Positions 8,538-19,658 are shown, counted from the stretch's first letter. The stretch is 64,000 nt of DNA from Klebsiella sp. RIT-PI-d (GCF_001187865.1 NZ_LGIT01000009.1:1736001-1800000), one strand, 5' to 3'. Translations and numbers: made by a program. Notes: a model not told the origin generated them from the sequence alone.

Positions 8538-9814
8538 TGCGCCCCCCTGATCCTGTCCAGTACGGAGCCGATCATCGCAAAGCCTTTTTCGCGCTCGGCA
8601 GTCACGGCGCGTTCAACTTTCTCACCTAAGGCCGGCAGTTGATTAAGGATATCGGCCACCACGCCCTGCAGGGAGTCGTCCAGCAGATGACGGATGTCGA
8701 TGGCCATCTCCGGCATCCCAAGCTGCTGCATAATGCCTGCCGACTTGTGTTCATAATTAATGGCAATCGCCGGCGTGCCGAAGTTCATTGAGATAATTGC
8801 CGAGTGCAGACGTGTACCAATCGTCAGCGCACACTCTGCCAGGATTTTGCCGATCTCCACGTCATTCAGCTCGTCCATGGCAATATACAGCTGTTCAGGA
8901 TGGTTAACGTACTGCGCCATACGCAGCGCCACCATCCGGTCATCGCGGTTATAGCGGTCGATACTGGTACAGGTTGACAGGACCAGCACCTGATAACCGT
9001 CTGCCGTCAGGCGGTTAACCACCCCGGCAAATGCCTGCTCGTAGGCCTGCTGGGTAGTGCCAAGACGTTTGTCGAAGGGTTCCAGTTCGCGCAGCGTAAT
9101 AGCGACGGTTTTCTGCCGGCGGGCGATATCCAGCCAGTGCTGTACCGCATAGCTGGCGGTAAAGGTGTCGTGGCGACGATCCACCAGCCAGGCGGTGTCC
9201 ACGCCCTGCTCGACTCTGTCGGTACTAATATTGCTTTTTACCATCAGATCGCGGCTGACGGTTTCCCGAAGGATCAGCGCATTGGTGCGGGCAAAAACAT
9301 AATTCGCCAGTTGATTAAAATCCGGATTCTGGAACGGCCCGACGCTATGCCCCACCATATAAATCGGCTTATTCGCCATAAAGGCGCAGAACGGATATTC
9401 GAAGTGAGTCAGGCCATACAGGTCGACATAGTTTGAGCCGCCAACCTGAATAATCGCATCGTAGTTTTTCAGAAACTCGGCGAAGCGGTTGAACTCCGGG
9501 GCGAGACGGAAATTACGCAGTTTGCCTTCGCCAGTCGCTCTGGCCAGTAAAATACGATGCTGATAGCGACGGCGCAGCACTTTTTTAATTCGCCCGCGCA
9601 TGCCTGCCGCCGCCTGCTGTCTCTGGCTGAGTTGATACAGCGGATCGGCCATGATGGTCCGGCCCTGTAGCCAGGAGGAACTGATCGGGAAGCGACTCAT
9701 CACATCCAGCTCGGCCTGTGGCTCCTGATGGTAAATCGCATCGATCAGGCCACGCATGATGGCGCTATCGCCACGGTTTCCACAGGTGTGATTACCTAAA
9801 ATTAATAATTTCAT
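8534..9814 (-). CDS. wcaK: WcaK, colanic acid pyruvyl transferase
   Basis: Polysaccharide pyruvyl transferase family. It is thought to add the pyruvate ketal to the terminal galactose of the colanic acid unit, using phosphoenolpyruvate. 426 aa, same as E. coli. Seen: LGNHTCGNRGDSAIM at the N-terminus, VGHSVGPFQNPDF, and the C-terminal IGTRLHSAIISMNFGTPAIAINYEHK block typical of the family (substrate-binding RLHS). It lies between wzxC (22-base gap) and wcaL (4-base overlap). Confidence 0.94.
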   Translation of the reverse strand: MKLLILGNHTCGNRGDSAIMRGLIDAIYHQEPQAELDVMSRFPISSSWLQGRTIMADPLYQLSQRQQAAAGMRGRIKKVLRRRYQHRILLARATGEGKLRNFRLAPEFNRFAEFLKNYDAIIQVGGSNYVDLYGLTHFEYPFCAFMANKPIYMVGHSVGPFQNPDFNQLANYVFARTNALILRETVSRDLMVKSNISTDRVEQGVDTAWLVDRRHDTFTASYAVQHWLDIARRQKTVAITLRELEPFDKRLGTTQQAYEQAFAGVVNRLTADGYQVLVLSTCTSIDRYNRDDRMVALRMAQYVNHPEQLYIAMDELNDVEIGKILAECALTIGTRLHSAIISMNFGTPAIAINYEHKSAGIMQQLGMPEMAIDIRHLLDDSLQGVVADILNQLPALGEKVERAVTAEREKGFAMIGSVLDRIRGAQ

Positions 9815-9836
9815 TCTCGCCTCTGAAAGGGTTTTA

Positions 9837-11315
9837 TTAATGCGCGCGCAGGAGCGTTTTTAGTGTCTCACTGCGGCAAAACGGCTTTTTCATTTCCACG
9901 ACCAGGCTGTTGCGTGAAAGCACCAGTACCAGACCAAAACTGATGACGCCGACGGCTATCTGGGCCGCGAGCAGCAGCGGTAAAGAGAGCTGTCCCGCCA
10001 GCAGTTCGCCCACCGCATAGCTGCTCAGCAGCGTCGGCAGCGACAGCCGCATTGGCAGCCACAGGCTCTGCAAATACTGACGGTAGCTCGGCCCTACCAC
10101 CGGTTTGATCATCACGAAATAGCTCAGGATGGTATTGAGGATCTGTACCAGCAAAAATCCGAGGGTGACGCCAATCACGCCCGCCAGATGTCCGCCCACC
10201 AGGATCGCCGGGATAAACAGAAAGGTTTTGAACACGTTAAATTTAAAACTGAGATCGACCCGCGCCCGGGCCATCAACAGCGAACCGATGGGATTTCCCA
10301 CCGAGCGTAGCAGACCGACCACGCACAGCAGTTGCAGGACCGGTACGATGTAAGCCCACTTCTCACCAAATACCACCAGCACGACGTTGTTTGCGACCAC
10401 CATCAGCCCCAGCAGCGCCGGAAAATTAATGATTCCCACTACCGACAGCAGCTTGTAGAAATTCACCCGCAGTTTTCCGGTGTCATCCTGAATTTTAGCG
10501 AAGGCCGGAAACAGCACCCGGGTAATAATCGGGTTCAGCTTCATCGGCGGAACCACCGCCACGTTCCACGCGAGGTTATAGCCACCCGCCGCGCTGGCGC
10601 CAAGAATACGCGCCAGCGCCAGCGTCGACAGGTTGGTATTAACGTAATTGATGATACTGTCCGCCGTCAGCCATGCGCCAAAACGCAGGTTAGGCACCAC
10701 CTCACGCAGAGAAAAATGCAGCCCCGGACGGTAAATTTTGCGTCCGAACCAGCCAAATAACAGGGTCCGCACCGCGCTGTTCACCAGATAGCCGAGAATG
10801 GCGGTGATAGCCAACGGCCAGTAGCGCGCACTCAGTACGGTAAAGGTGAAACCGGCCAGCACGGAAAGCGTTTCAATTGCGCCAATTTTGTTAAATTCCA
10901 GCTCCTTTTGCATCAGCGCCCGAAACTGTTGCCCGTGCGGGGTGACTACAAAGGCCAGCGACAGCGTCTTAATCAGCACGGCGAGATCCGGGTTGTGCAG
11001 CAGTCGGGCAATCACATCGCTGAGCAAATAGACGGCGATAAAGACCCCAATGCCCAGCCAGACATTCAGCCAGTACAGGGTGGTCAGTTCACCGTGGCTA
11101 CTCTCTTTACGCTGGATAATCGAATTGGCGATGCCAAAATCACACAGGGTATCGGCCAGGGCGATGATCACCAGCGAAATGGTCAGCAGACCGAACTGAT
11201 GACCATCGAAAATCCGCGCCAGGAGGGTCATCTGGATAAGCCCGAGGCCGATAATCACCACTGTCGCCATGGCTGACCATTTCGCGCCGTTGAGGGTCTT
11301 TTGCCGTAAACTCAT
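9837..11315 (-). CDS. wzxC: WzxC, colanic acid flippase
   Basis: Inner-membrane flippase for the undecaprenyl-linked colanic acid unit. 492 aa from the ATG at 11315, the same length as E. coli; a TTG one codon upstream is unlikely because GAGGAA lies properly spaced before the ATG. About 12-14 hydrophobic segments, opening MSLRQKTLNGAKWSAMATVV, with DFGIANSIIQRKE and NLRFGAWLTADSIINYVNTNLSTL typical of this family. It follows wcaJ by 10 bases. Confidence 0.95.
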   Translation of the reverse strand: MSLRQKTLNGAKWSAMATVVIIGLGLIQMTLLARIFDGHQFGLLTISLVIIALADTLCDFGIANSIIQRKESSHGELTTLYWLNVWLGIGVFIAVYLLSDVIARLLHNPDLAVLIKTLSLAFVVTPHGQQFRALMQKELEFNKIGAIETLSVLAGFTFTVLSARYWPLAITAILGYLVNSAVRTLLFGWFGRKIYRPGLHFSLREVVPNLRFGAWLTADSIINYVNTNLSTLALARILGASAAGGYNLAWNVAVVPPMKLNPIITRVLFPAFAKIQDDTGKLRVNFYKLLSVVGIINFPALLGLMVVANNVVLVVFGEKWAYIVPVLQLLCVVGLLRSVGNPIGSLLMARARVDLSFKFNVFKTFLFIPAILVGGHLAGVIGVTLGFLLVQILNTILSYFVMIKPVVGPSYRQYLQSLWLPMRLSLPTLLSSYAVGELLAGQLSLPLLLAAQIAVGVISFGLVLVLSRNSLVVEMKKPFCRSETLKTLLRAH

Positions 11316-11325
11316 CAACGTTTCC

Positions 11326-12708
11326 TCAGTAAGCCGCTTTATTCACAAAGCCTTTGAATACCGTCAGAAAGACGATTTTGATATCGAACCACAGACTCCA
11401 TTCGCGGATATATTCCAGGTCGAACTCAATACGTTTTTCCATCTTTTCAAGCGTATCCGTTTCGCCGCGCCAGCCGTTAATTTGCGCCCAGCCGGTAATA
11501 CCCGGTTTCACTTTATGCCGCAGCATGTAACCTTCAATCAGCGCGCGATACTGCTCGTTATGCGCCACCGCATGTGGGCGCGGTCCGACGATAGACATTC
11601 CGCCGGTCAGAACGTTAATAAACTGCGGCAGTTCATCCAGCGATGTCCGGCGCAGGAAGTTGCCCACCGGCGTCACGCGCGGATCGTTCTGCGTCGCCTG
11701 CGTCACCACGGCGTCGTTTTCCATGACCCGCATAGAGCGAAATTTCCAGACCATGATCGGCTTGCCATCCATGCCGTAGCGGGTCTGACGGAAGATAACC
11801 GGCCCCGACGACGTCAGTTTTACCGCCAGCGCAATACAGCCCAGCGCCGGAGAGATAAGCAGCAGAATAAGTGTCGCCAGTACGATGTCTTCAATTCGCT
11901 TCAGGATCCGGTTAATGCCGGAGAGCGGCGTGTCGTACAGCGGCACGACCGGAACGCCATTCACCTCTTCTACCCGCGAGTGCAGAATGTTGAAGGTAAA
12001 CAGATCGGGGATCAGGATCACCGAACAGGTGGTATCCGCCAGATCGCGGACCAGCGCTTTAATACAGGCTTCGTCCTGCATCGCCATCGCGATGTAGATA
12101 TTATGGATTTTGCCGTCGCGCGCATCACTCACCAGCTGGGTGTAATTGCCGACGCGTGCGGCATTCGGGTTATCGTGATAGATGCCGACAACCTCATAGC
12201 CCAGCCACGGCTGATTGCGGAAGCTTTGCAGCAGCGCCTGCCCTGCCGGAAGCTCGCCCGCTACCGCCACCCGGCGCGAGTTATAGCCGAGATTACGCAG
12301 CCAGCCCGCGCCAAAACGGATCAGGGTGCGGCAGGCAATCATGCCGAAGGTGCTGAGCAGATACCACGCCAGCAGCGTGACAACGCTGTGATCGAAATCG
12401 TTGTTAAACGCCATCAGGCCGGTGCCAAAAATCAGGCTCAGGGTCCAGTTCTGGATAAGCAGCAACAGCTCGGTGGTTACCCTGACACCGCGCCATGAAC
12501 GGTAAAAGTCGGTCATGCCGCCAATCATCTGGAATACCACCAGGGTGATCAGCGCCATCAACAGATGCATATACAAAAACGGCAGCGCGCTGACCTGACA
12601 AACCACCCACAATCCACCGAACATGATGGTGATATCAGAAAATCGCTGCACCATTGAGATTAACGATGCATTCGTTTTGGCTCGCTCGCGCTTTTTTAGA
12701 GTCGTCAT
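11326..12708 (-). CDS. wcaJ: WcaJ, undecaprenyl-phosphate glucose phosphotransferase
   Basis: Initiating enzyme of colanic acid: transfers glucose-1-phosphate from UDP-glucose to undecaprenyl phosphate at the inner membrane. 460 aa (E. coli 464). N-terminal hydrophobic segments, a central Rossmann-like domain (GELPAGQALLQSF region), one further hydrophobic segment near 280-300 (LVLATLILLLISPALG), then the polyprenol-P-hexose transferase domain with VWKFRSMRVMEND, RRTSLDELPQFINVLTGGMSIVGPRP and KPGITGWAQINGWRGETDT, all conserved in the WbaP/WcaJ group. The 196-base gap before it carries two inverted-repeat elements. Confidence 0.95.
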   Translation of the reverse strand: MTTLKKRERAKTNASLISMVQRFSDITIMFGGLWVVCQVSALPFLYMHLLMALITLVVFQMIGGMTDFYRSWRGVRVTTELLLLIQNWTLSLIFGTGLMAFNNDFDHSVVTLLAWYLLSTFGMIACRTLIRFGAGWLRNLGYNSRRVAVAGELPAGQALLQSFRNQPWLGYEVVGIYHDNPNAARVGNYTQLVSDARDGKIHNIYIAMAMQDEACIKALVRDLADTTCSVILIPDLFTFNILHSRVEEVNGVPVVPLYDTPLSGINRILKRIEDIVLATLILLLISPALGCIALAVKLTSSGPVIFRQTRYGMDGKPIMVWKFRSMRVMENDAVVTQATQNDPRVTPVGNFLRRTSLDELPQFINVLTGGMSIVGPRPHAVAHNEQYRALIEGYMLRHKVKPGITGWAQINGWRGETDTLEKMEKRIEFDLEYIREWSLWFDIKIVFLTVFKGFVNKAAY

Positions 12709-12757
12709 CGTTGTTCCTTTGTTTTTCCTTGCGTTGGTTGGGTTGTCCCTCCCCCCG

Positions 12758-12778
12758 CCCTCTCCCTGAGGGAGAGGG
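12758..12778. repeat. Interspersed inverted-repeat element, copy 1
   Basis: Near-perfect palindrome CCCTCTCCCTGAGGGAGAG + GG in the wcaJ-manB gap. Same core as the element 91 bases away at 12849. It forms a compact GC hairpin without a T-run. Confidence 0.75.
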
Positions 12779-12848
12779 AGAAAAGCGGGACTGCGCTCCG
12801 GTCTTTATCCTCATCCGGGGCACCTCGCTCCTCTGTGCCGCGGTCCGT

Positions 12849-12885
12849 CCCCTCTCCCTGAGGGAGAGGGTTAGGGTGAGGGGGA
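12849..12885. repeat. Interspersed inverted-repeat element, copy 2
   Basis: Carries the same CCCTCTCCCTGAGGGAGAG core and continues into GGTTAGGGTGAGGGGG, the longer form of the element. Also in the wcaJ-manB gap, close to the manB stop. Could stabilise or process the operon RNA; the function is inferred only. Confidence 0.75.
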
Positions 12886-12904
12886 GAGCAACCCTGCGCG
12901 CCCG

Positions 12905-14275
12905 CTACTGATTAAGCAGTGCCAGAATGGCCTCAGTACGCGACTGCATCAGCCGGGCATCCCCACGCGACTCCACGTTCAGGCGCACTACCGGCTCGGT
13001 GTTTGATGAGCGCAAATTAAAGCGCCAGTCGGCAAACGCGAGGCTAATACCGTCAGTGCGGTCGGCCTCCAGCGCTTGTGGCGCAAAATGTGCCTCCACT
13101 CGCGCCATTGCCGTCGCCGGATCGGTCAACGTACTGTTGATCTCCCCGCTGGCCGGAAAGGCTGCCATCCGATCGCGCACCAGTTCGCCCAGCGATAGCC
13201 CTTTCAGACCCAGCAGTTCGGTGACCAGCAGCCACGGGATCATCCCGCTGTCGCAATAAGCAAAATCGCGGAAGTAGTGGTGGGCGCTCATTTCACCGCC
13301 GTAAAGCGCATCTTCTTCGCGCATTCGCTCTTTGATAAAGGCATGGCCAGTCTTCGACATCACCGGAACGCCACCCGCCGCGCTGACCACATCCACGGTG
13401 TTCCATGACAGGCGCGGATCGTGAATAATCTTCGCGCCGGGGTGTTTTTCCAGAAACGCTTCTGCCAGCAGGCCAACAATGTAATAGCCCTCGATAAACT
13501 GCCCTTTCTCATCAAACAGAAAGCAACGGTCGAAATCACCATCGAAGGCGATGCCGAGATCCGCGCTGTGCTCAATCACTGCCCGCCGGGTGTCGTCGCG
13601 GCATTCGGGCAGCAGCGGATTCGGAATGCCATTGGGAAAAGTGCCGTCCGGCGTGTTGTGAACCTTGACGAACTCTACCGGCACGTTAAGCGCCTTAAAA
13701 CGGGCTTCGATTGCATCTACCACCGGACCCGCCGCGCCATTGCCGGAATTGATCACCAGTTTCAGCGGGGTCAGATTGTTAACATCGATATAGCCAAGCA
13801 GATGGTCAATGTAGGCTTCACGCAGGTCGATGCGCTTAAAGCGGCCGCGCATGGCCGGATTGACCGGCGGGAAATCATTCGCTTCGGCGAGACGCTGAAC
13901 ATCACGCAAGCCGGTGTCGCCGCTAATCGGACGAGCGCCTTTGCGCACCAGTTTCATACCGTTGTAGTCCATTGGATTGTGGCTGGCCGTCACTTCAATG
14001 CCGCCGTCAATGCCAAGATGGAAGGTAGCGAAATAGATCTCTTCGGTGCCGGAAAGCCCTATATCCAGCACGTTTACCCCGGCATCACGCAGGCCCTCTG
14101 CCAGCGCCAGCTTCAGTGCTTCGCTGGTCAGGCGAACATCACCGCCCAGCACCACGGTGTCCGGTTTCAGGTATTCGCCATACGCACGCCCTATTCGCCG
14201 GGCGATATCATCATTCAATTCCTCACCCAGCCTGCCGCGAATGTCGTAGGCTTTAAAACAGGTTAATGTCGTCAT
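12905..14275 (-). CDS. manB: ManB (CpsG), phosphomannomutase
   Basis: Converts mannose-6-phosphate to mannose-1-phosphate for GDP-mannose and GDP-fucose supply. 456 aa, same as E. coli CpsG. Seen: the phosphoserine loop TASHNP with Ser98, the metal loop DGDFDR at about 245-250, and the C-terminal phosphate-binding segment [12 protein letters not shown]. It follows manC by about 50 bases in the operon, giving the paired manC-manB arrangement. Confidence 0.96.
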   Translation of the reverse strand: MTTLTCFKAYDIRGRLGEELNDDIARRIGRAYGEYLKPDTVVLGGDVRLTSEALKLALAEGLRDAGVNVLDIGLSGTEEIYFATFHLGIDGGIEVTASHNPMDYNGMKLVRKGARPISGDTGLRDVQRLAEANDFPPVNPAMRGRFKRIDLREAYIDHLLGYIDVNNLTPLKLVINSGNGAAGPVVDAIEARFKALNVPVEFVKVHNTPDGTFPNGIPNPLLPECRDDTRRAVIEHSADLGIAFDGDFDRCFLFDEKGQFIEGYYIVGLLAEAFLEKHPGAKIIHDPRLSWNTVDVVSAAGGVPVMSKTGHAFIKERMREEDALYGGEMSAHHYFRDFAYCDSGMIPWLLVTELLGLKGLSLGELVRDRMAAFPASGEINSTLTDPATAMARVEAHFAPQALEADRTDGISLAFADWRFNLRSSNTEPVVRLNVESRGDARLMQSRTEAILALLNQ

Positions 14276-14325
14276 GCTTTTTCTCTTATTCAGGTTACCC
14301 GGCAGACACGTAGCGAACCGGCGTA

Positions 14326-15762
14326 TTACACGCGCCCGTATCGATCCTCAAAACGCACCACGTCGTCCTCTTCGAGATACGATCCGGAGCGCACTTCAAT
14401 CAAATCGAGAGGGATTTTTCCGGGGTTTTCCAGACAGTGGGCCGCACCGAGTGGGATATAAATTGACTCGTTCTCACCCAGCAGTTTGATCTCACCGTTA
14501 ATGGTGACTTTTGCCGTGCCCGCGACCACCACCCAGTGTTCAGCGCGGTGATGATGCATTTGCAGCGACAATCCCTCACCCGGCTTGACGGTGATCCGTT
14601 TCACCTGATAGCGATCGCCGGCGTCGATAGAGTCATATTTGCCCCACGGGCGGTACACTTCGCGGTGAATATGGTGTTCATGACGACCGTCAGCTTTGAT
14701 CTGCTCAACCACTTTTTTGACTTCCTGCACGTGGTTACGATCGGCAATCAGCACGGCGTCTTTGGTCTGCACCACCACCAGGTCTTTTACCCCGACGGTG
14801 GTGACAAGGCCGGACTCAGCGTAGACGTAGCTGTTTTCGGTGTTGTGGCTGATGACGTCGCCGTGATGAACGTTTCCCTCCGGCGTATGCGGGCTGATTT
14901 CCCATAGCGAAGACCAGGAGCCAACGTCGCTCCAGCCGGCATCCATCGGCACTACCACCGCATCGGCGGTACGCTCCATTACCGCATAGTCAATCGATTC
15001 TTCCGGGCAGGCGAGAAAGGCCGCCTCATCCACCCGGATAAAATCAAGATCCGGGTCGACGGTCGCCATTGATTTTTGACAGGCCTCGAGAATGTCCGGG
15101 CGATACTTTTCCAGCTCCTCGAGATAACGTCCGGCACGAAACAGGAACATCCCGCTGTTCCAGTAGTATTCACCGCTGGCGACATAGGCCTGAGCGGTCG
15201 CCAGATTCGGTTTTTCGACAAACTGGGCCACCGAAAACGCCACGCTATCTTCATTGCCCGGCGTCACGTCGCCGCGGCGGATATAGCCATAGCCGGTTTC
15301 CGGTAGATCCGGCACGATGCCGAAGGTCACTAACTTGCCCGCCCGGGCATGAGGAATCGAGGCCGTGACGGCTGCACGAAAGGCGGCTTCATCCTGGATC
15401 ATGTGATCGGCCGCCAGCACCAGCAGCAGCGGATCGTCATCGGGAGAATTTCGGCTCGCCGCCAGCGCCGCCAGCGCAATCGCCGGGGCGGTGTTACGCC
15501 CTGCGGGTTCCAGAATGATGTTCTCGGTGAGCTTATTAAGCTGGCGCAACTGCTCGGCGACGATAAAACGATGCTGTTCGTTACAAATCACCACCGGGCT
15601 TTCGCATTCCACACCGTTCAGACGACTGATGGTCGCCTGCAGCATGGTCAATTCCCCTTTCAGGCAGAGAAACTGTTTAGGGTAGAGTACGCGGGAAAGC
15701 GGCCATAAACGGCTGCCGGAACCGCCTGCCATAACGACCGGATAGAGCGTAGGTTGACGCAT
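14326..15762 (-). CDS. manC: ManC (CpsB), mannose-1-phosphate guanylyltransferase
   Basis: Mannose-1-phosphate + GTP to GDP-mannose. The annotated start gives 478 aa, equal to E. coli; the reading frame stays open 52 codons further upstream into wcaI, but that part has no resemblance to the family. Nucleotidyltransferase signature [12 protein letters not shown] at about 13-24 followed by YPKQFL, then FVEKPN and a [10 protein letters not shown] block. The C-terminal domain (from about 350) is a cupin, with the [14 protein letters not shown] metal-site motif as in type II isomerase/GMP proteins. It begins 1 base after the wcaI stop. Confidence 0.96.
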   Translation of the reverse strand: MRQPTLYPVVMAGGSGSRLWPLSRVLYPKQFLCLKGELTMLQATISRLNGVECESPVVICNEQHRFIVAEQLRQLNKLTENIILEPAGRNTAPAIALAALAASRNSPDDDPLLLVLAADHMIQDEAAFRAAVTASIPHARAGKLVTFGIVPDLPETGYGYIRRGDVTPGNEDSVAFSVAQFVEKPNLATAQAYVASGEYYWNSGMFLFRAGRYLEELEKYRPDILEACQKSMATVDPDLDFIRVDEAAFLACPEESIDYAVMERTADAVVVPMDAGWSDVGSWSSLWEISPHTPEGNVHHGDVISHNTENSYVYAESGLVTTVGVKDLVVVQTKDAVLIADRNHVQEVKKVVEQIKADGRHEHHIHREVYRPWGKYDSIDAGDRYQVKRITVKPGEGLSLQMHHHRAEHWVVVAGTAKVTINGEIKLLGENESIYIPLGAAHCLENPGKIPLDLIEVRSGSYLEEDDVVRFEDRYGRV

Positions 15763-15763
15763 A

Positions 15764-16990
15764 TTAGTGATCCCGAATATCTGAAATAAATTGGCGTAAC
15801 ACGTTCTCTTTTTCGAGCGTGCGTTCGGCATATTCACGTGCCACCGTGTTGTTTTCTGGCAGCAATAGCGCCTGCTCAATCCCGCCAACCAGCGCCGCCA
15901 CCTCTTCTGGCTCGACACAAATCGCGATCCCCGGCCAGGCCTGGCAGAGCTGGCCCAGTTCGGTCTGTGCTTCGGCGGTGATCACCGCATTACCGCCTGA
16001 CGCGAGAATATTGGTCAGTTTGGACGGCAGAACGGCGTCCGCTGCGCCGCGTTTCTGGATAACCAGATGGCAGTCGCCAAGCGCCAGCAGCGCGGGCAAA
16101 TCGTCCCAGGGTTGCAGCGGCAGAAAGCGGATATTGGTCAGGCCGAGTTCGGCAACCTTCTTCTCCAGCCGCGCTTTGCCGCCGCCCTGTCCAACAATCA
16201 CAAACGTCCACGGATGATCGCGCAGCAGGTTCGCCGCCTCGACGACGTTCTCTAATCCCTGTTTCTCGCCGATATTGCCGGAGTACAGAATGATTTTTTG
16301 CGCCTCGCTCAGCCCGAGTCGACGACGCAGTGCACTCACGTCAGCCGGGGCAATATCGCGAAAACGGGCGACTTCAGACCAGTTGGGAAAATAGAGAATG
16401 TTTTGTGCCGGAACGCCCTTTTCCTGCGCCTTGTTCATCATCGAGCGCGAGATAGTCGAAACCGCGTTAACCCCGCGTAAATTGCGGCGCTCAAAGGCGG
16501 TCGCCAGGCGCGCTACCAGGCCGGCTTTTCCGTTACCCGCCATGCCCAGGCCGAGCATGGCGTCCACTTCATAGTCCTGAATATGCAGCACCGTCCGTGC
16601 GCCGCTCAGTTTTGCCAGCAGACGCATACCCGGGGTACAAAATAGCGTCGGCACCACGCCGATAATGCGGTCCGGCTTCCAGCGGCGCTGCGCCATCAGC
16701 GGGAAAAAACTGCTGAGCGCGAAACTGCCGAGATGGAGCAGCCGCTTCAGGGTTGATGGCTGTTTCGGCACGTACAGCGGACAGCGCCAGACGGTGGCCA
16801 CGCCGGTTTCACGCTGATAGCGCCACGCCCGATAAGGGGCGTCCACGTACCATTGAGGGTAATACGGCGGCGCGGTGATCACTCTGACCTCGTGGCCCTC
16901 ACGCGCCATCCACTCGACCATTTCACCGGTGTATTTGCCGATACCGGTCAGTTCGGGCGCATAGTTAATGCCGTAGACGAGAATTTTCAT
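15764..16990 (-). CDS. wcaI: WcaI, colanic acid glycosyltransferase
   Basis: Family 4 GT-B glycosyltransferase, reported to add the first fucose to the lipid-linked glucose; I cannot confirm the donor from sequence. 408 aa (E. coli 407). [24 protein letters not shown] and the APPYYPQW segment are characteristic. [21 protein letters not shown] starts the donor domain. It overlaps gmm by 4 bases and precedes manC by 1 base. Confidence 0.94.
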   Translation of the reverse strand: MKILVYGINYAPELTGIGKYTGEMVEWMAREGHEVRVITAPPYYPQWYVDAPYRAWRYQRETGVATVWRCPLYVPKQPSTLKRLLHLGSFALSSFFPLMAQRRWKPDRIIGVVPTLFCTPGMRLLAKLSGARTVLHIQDYEVDAMLGLGMAGNGKAGLVARLATAFERRNLRGVNAVSTISRSMMNKAQEKGVPAQNILYFPNWSEVARFRDIAPADVSALRRRLGLSEAQKIILYSGNIGEKQGLENVVEAANLLRDHPWTFVIVGQGGGKARLEKKVAELGLTNIRFLPLQPWDDLPALLALGDCHLVIQKRGAADAVLPSKLTNILASGGNAVITAEAQTELGQLCQAWPGIAICVEPEEVAALVGGIEQALLLPENNTVAREYAERTLEKENVLRQFISDIRDH

Positions 16991-17466
16991 AATCCCGGCA
17001 CTCCCGCCTGACGTTCAGCCAGAAAATAGGCCCGACTGTTGTCGTGCACGTTTTCACTGGCCAGTAAGGCATCCGCCGTCAGCCAGCGGTATGCATTATG
17101 CTGTTCGGTGGGCAGGCGCAACGTGCAGGTTTCCACCCGCAGGCGGAAGCCGAGCACGATATAATGGGTAGAGAAGCCGGTACCGGAAAAGTTATCGTCA
17201 TAAAAATGCTGCCAGACGCCGTAAAATTCGCCGGCGGTCATCGGCAGGCTAATGCCCAGTTCCGCCTCCGTCAGGCGGCTAAACGCCTGTGCCAGCGTCT
17301 CATCTTTCTGAACCCGCCCGCCCGGCACAAACCAGCACCCCTGTGCCGGACGATTCGTCCGTTGACCGAGTAAAAATTCGCCGCGCTCGTTCTCCACGAT
17401 CAAATCCAGGGAAACCAGCGGCGTGGTACGGACCACGGTGGCGAAATCTTCAGCGCTGAGAAACAT
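16987..17466 (-). CDS. gmm: Gmm (WcaH), GDP-mannose mannosyl hydrolase
   Basis: Nudix-type hydrolase that splits GDP-mannose (and GDP-glucose) to GDP and sugar, probably tuning GDP-sugar pools. 159 aa, as in E. coli. The Nudix region [23 protein letters not shown] lacks the canonical REUXEE acids, a known feature of this family. [11 protein letters not shown] and the [21 protein letters not shown] block match. I chose the internal ATG two bases after the fcl stop; the longer form would read into fcl. Confidence 0.94.
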   Translation of the reverse strand: MFLSAEDFATVVRTTPLVSLDLIVENERGEFLLGQRTNRPAQGCWFVPGGRVQKDETLAQAFSRLTEAELGISLPMTAGEFYGVWQHFYDDNFSGTGFSTHYIVLGFRLRVETCTLRLPTEQHNAYRWLTADALLASENVHDNSRAYFLAERQAGVPGL

Positions 17467-17468
17467 GA

Positions 17469-18434
17469 TTACCCCCGAAACCGCTGCTGATTCGCCAGAA
17501 ACCACTGGTACGTGCTGGCAAGCCCGGCCTCAAGCGTGATTTCATGAAACCAGCCAAGCTGGTGCAGACGCGTAACGTCGAGTAATTTACGCGGCGTGCC
17601 GTCGGGTTTAGTGGCATCAAACACTACCCGCCCTTTAAAACCCACTACCTGCGCCAGGGTCAGCGCCAGCTCGCGAATGGTGCAGTCAACGCCGGTACCG
17701 ACATTAATGTGCGACAGCATCGGCTCGGTGTTTTCCTGCCAGACGCTGCGATCCAGTTCCATGACGTGAATGCTGGCGGCGGCCATATCATCGACGTGCA
17801 GAAATTCGCGCATCGGTGTGCCGCTGCCCCAGACCACCACATCCGCCGTATTCTGTTCGGTCGCTTCATGAAAACGCCTGAGCAGCGCCGGGATCACATG
17901 CGAGTTGCTCGGGTGAAAGTTGTCGTGCGGCCCGTATAAATTGGTCGGCATGACCGAGCGATAATCGCGGTTGTGCTGGCGGTTATACGATTCACACAGT
18001 TTGATCCCGGCGATTTTGGCAATCGCATACGGCTCGTTGGTCGACTCCAGCGTTCCCTGAAGCAGTTCGCCCTCTGCCATCGGCTGTTTTGCCAGCTTCG
18101 GGTAGATACAGGAGGATCCGAGAAACAGCAGTTTATTCACGTCATTGCAGTGCGCGGCGTGAATAATGTTGCTTTCGATCATCATGTTTTCGTAGATGAA
18201 ATCTGCCGGATAGGTATTGTTTGCCACAATACCGCCGACTTTCGCCGCGGCCAGATAGACCTGGTCGATGCGTTCGCGGGCAAAAAACTGCGCGACCGCC
18301 GCCGGATCCAGCAGGTTCAGTTCGTCGCGACTGCGTAAAACCAGTTCGACATCGCCACGCTGTTCCAGCTGACGTACGATTGCCGATCCCACCATTCCGC
18401 GATGTCCGGCGACAAAAATGCGTTGTTTGCTCAT
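17469..18434 (-). CDS. fcl: Fcl (WcaG), GDP-L-fucose synthase
   Basis: NADPH-dependent epimerase/reductase that turns GDP-4-keto-6-deoxymannose into GDP-L-fucose. 321 aa, same as E. coli. Extended SDR fold: GHRGMVG nucleotide loop at 10-16, catalytic Ser107 (FLGSSCIYP), Tyr136 and Lys140 (EPYAIAK). It starts 2 bases after gmd and is directly followed by gmm. Confidence 0.96.
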   Translation of the reverse strand: MSKQRIFVAGHRGMVGSAIVRQLEQRGDVELVLRSRDELNLLDPAAVAQFFARERIDQVYLAAAKVGGIVANNTYPADFIYENMMIESNIIHAAHCNDVNKLLFLGSSCIYPKLAKQPMAEGELLQGTLESTNEPYAIAKIAGIKLCESYNRQHNRDYRSVMPTNLYGPHDNFHPSNSHVIPALLRRFHEATEQNTADVVVWGSGTPMREFLHVDDMAAASIHVMELDRSVWQENTEPMLSHINVGTGVDCTIRELALTLAQVVGFKGRVVFDATKPDGTPRKLLDVTRLHQLGWFHEITLEAGLASTYQWFLANQQRFRG

Positions 18435-18436
18435 GC

Positions 18437-19558
18437 TCAGGACTCCAGCGCGATGGCAACCTCGTAACCGTGGGACTTGAGCAGAGAGTGCTTCTTCGCT
18501 GCTTCCAGGTCTTTGGCCACCATTTCAGAAACCATTTCCTGAAGCGTGGTTTCCGGTTTCCAGCCCAGGGTCTGGTGCGCTTTGGTCGGATCGCCGAGCA
18601 GGGTTTCAACTTCTGCCGGACGGAAATAGCGCGGATCGACAGCAATAATGACATCGCCCGGCTTAACCCCCGGCGCATCGTGACCGGTGACGGAGACCAC
18701 AATGCCTTTCTCGTCGACACCGTTGCCTTCAAAACGCAGTTTGATGCCAAGCTGTGCCGCCGCCATTTCCACGAAGTCGCGTACTGAATACTGGACGCCG
18801 GTGGCGATCACGAAATCCTCCGGCTGCTCCTGCTGGAGCATCATCCACTGCATTTTTACGTAGTCTTTGGCATGGCCCCAGTCGCGCAGGGAATCCATGT
18901 TGCCGAGGTACAGGCAGGACTCCAGGCCCTGGGCAATATTGGCAATCGCCCGGGTAATTTTACGAGTGACGAAGGTTTCGCCGCGGCGCGGGGATTCATG
19001 GTTAAACAGGATGCCGTTGCAGGCATACATGCCGTAGGATTCGCGATAGTTAACGGTGATCCAGTAGGCATACAGTTTGGCTACCGCATAGGGTGAGCGC
19101 GGATAAAACGGCGTGGTCTCTTTTTGTGGCGTTTCCTGCACCAGACCGTACAGTTCAGAGGTGGACGCCTGATAAAAACGGGTTTTCTTTTCAAGGCCGA
19201 GGAAGCGAATGGCTTCCAGCAGGCGCAGGGTACCCATGGCATCGACATCGGCGGTGTATTCCGGCGATTCAAAGGAAACCGCCACGTGGCTCATGGCCCC
19301 CAGGTTATACACTTCATCCGGCTGCACCTCCTGAAGGATCCGCGTCAGGTTCGAGGTATCGGTTAAATCACCATAGTGCAGGTGAAATTTTGGGTTACAG
19401 GTGTGCGGATCCTGATAGATGTGATCCACACGTTCGGTGTTAAATGATGAGGCGCGACGTTTAATACCGTGAACCTCATAACCTTTCTCCAGCAGCAGCT
19501 CCGCCAGATAAGACCCATCCTGCCCGGTAACACCGGTAATGAGAGCAACTTTAGTCAT
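18437..19558 (-). CDS. gmd: Gmd, GDP-mannose 4,6-dehydratase
   Basis: Converts GDP-mannose to GDP-4-keto-6-deoxymannose, the first step to GDP-fucose. 373 aa, same as E. coli. SDR features: [10 protein letters not shown] nucleotide loop at 9-18, catalytic T133 and E135 (ASTSELYG), Y157 and K161 (SPYAVAK). [19 protein letters not shown] is the strongly conserved cofactor/oligomer segment. It is preceded by a 71-base gap carrying an inverted-repeat element. Confidence 0.97.
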   Translation of the reverse strand: MTKVALITGVTGQDGSYLAELLLEKGYEVHGIKRRASSFNTERVDHIYQDPHTCNPKFHLHYGDLTDTSNLTRILQEVQPDEVYNLGAMSHVAVSFESPEYTADVDAMGTLRLLEAIRFLGLEKKTRFYQASTSELYGLVQETPQKETTPFYPRSPYAVAKLYAYWITVNYRESYGMYACNGILFNHESPRRGETFVTRKITRAIANIAQGLESCLYLGNMDSLRDWGHAKDYVKMQWMMLQQEQPEDFVIATGVQYSVRDFVEMAAAQLGIKLRFEGNGVDEKGIVVSVTGHDAPGVKPGDVIIAVDPRYFRPAEVETLLGDPTKAHQTLGWKPETTLQEMVSEMVAKDLEAAKKHSLLKSHGYEVAIALES

Positions 19559-19625
19559 AATCAGTTTCCTTTGTTAAACGTGTTAACCATCTAATTCATG
19601 TAAAAACGGGGAGACGGGGGGAACC

Positions 19626-19658
19626 ACCCTCACCCCGCCTCTCTCCCTGAGAGAGGTA
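19626..19658. repeat. Interspersed inverted-repeat element, copy 3
   Basis: CCCTCACCCCGCCTCTCTCC followed by CTGAGAGAGG: a diverged copy of the element at 12849 and 24789. It overlaps the last codons of wcaF. Confidence 0.65.

Noticed and set aside
11269-12498. 409-codon plus-strand open frame opposite wcaJ and wzxC
   Set aside because: It is antisense to the well-matched wcaJ gene. Its translation is rich in R, H and Q with no domain features, and has no ribosome site.
12720-12904. Possible CRISPR array from repeated GAGGGAGAGGG units
   Set aside because: Only two copies, internally palindromic, with no regular spacers and no cas genes.
13421-14266. 281-codon plus-strand open frame opposite manB
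   Set aside because: Shadow of the conserved manB codons; the protein has no recognisable motif.
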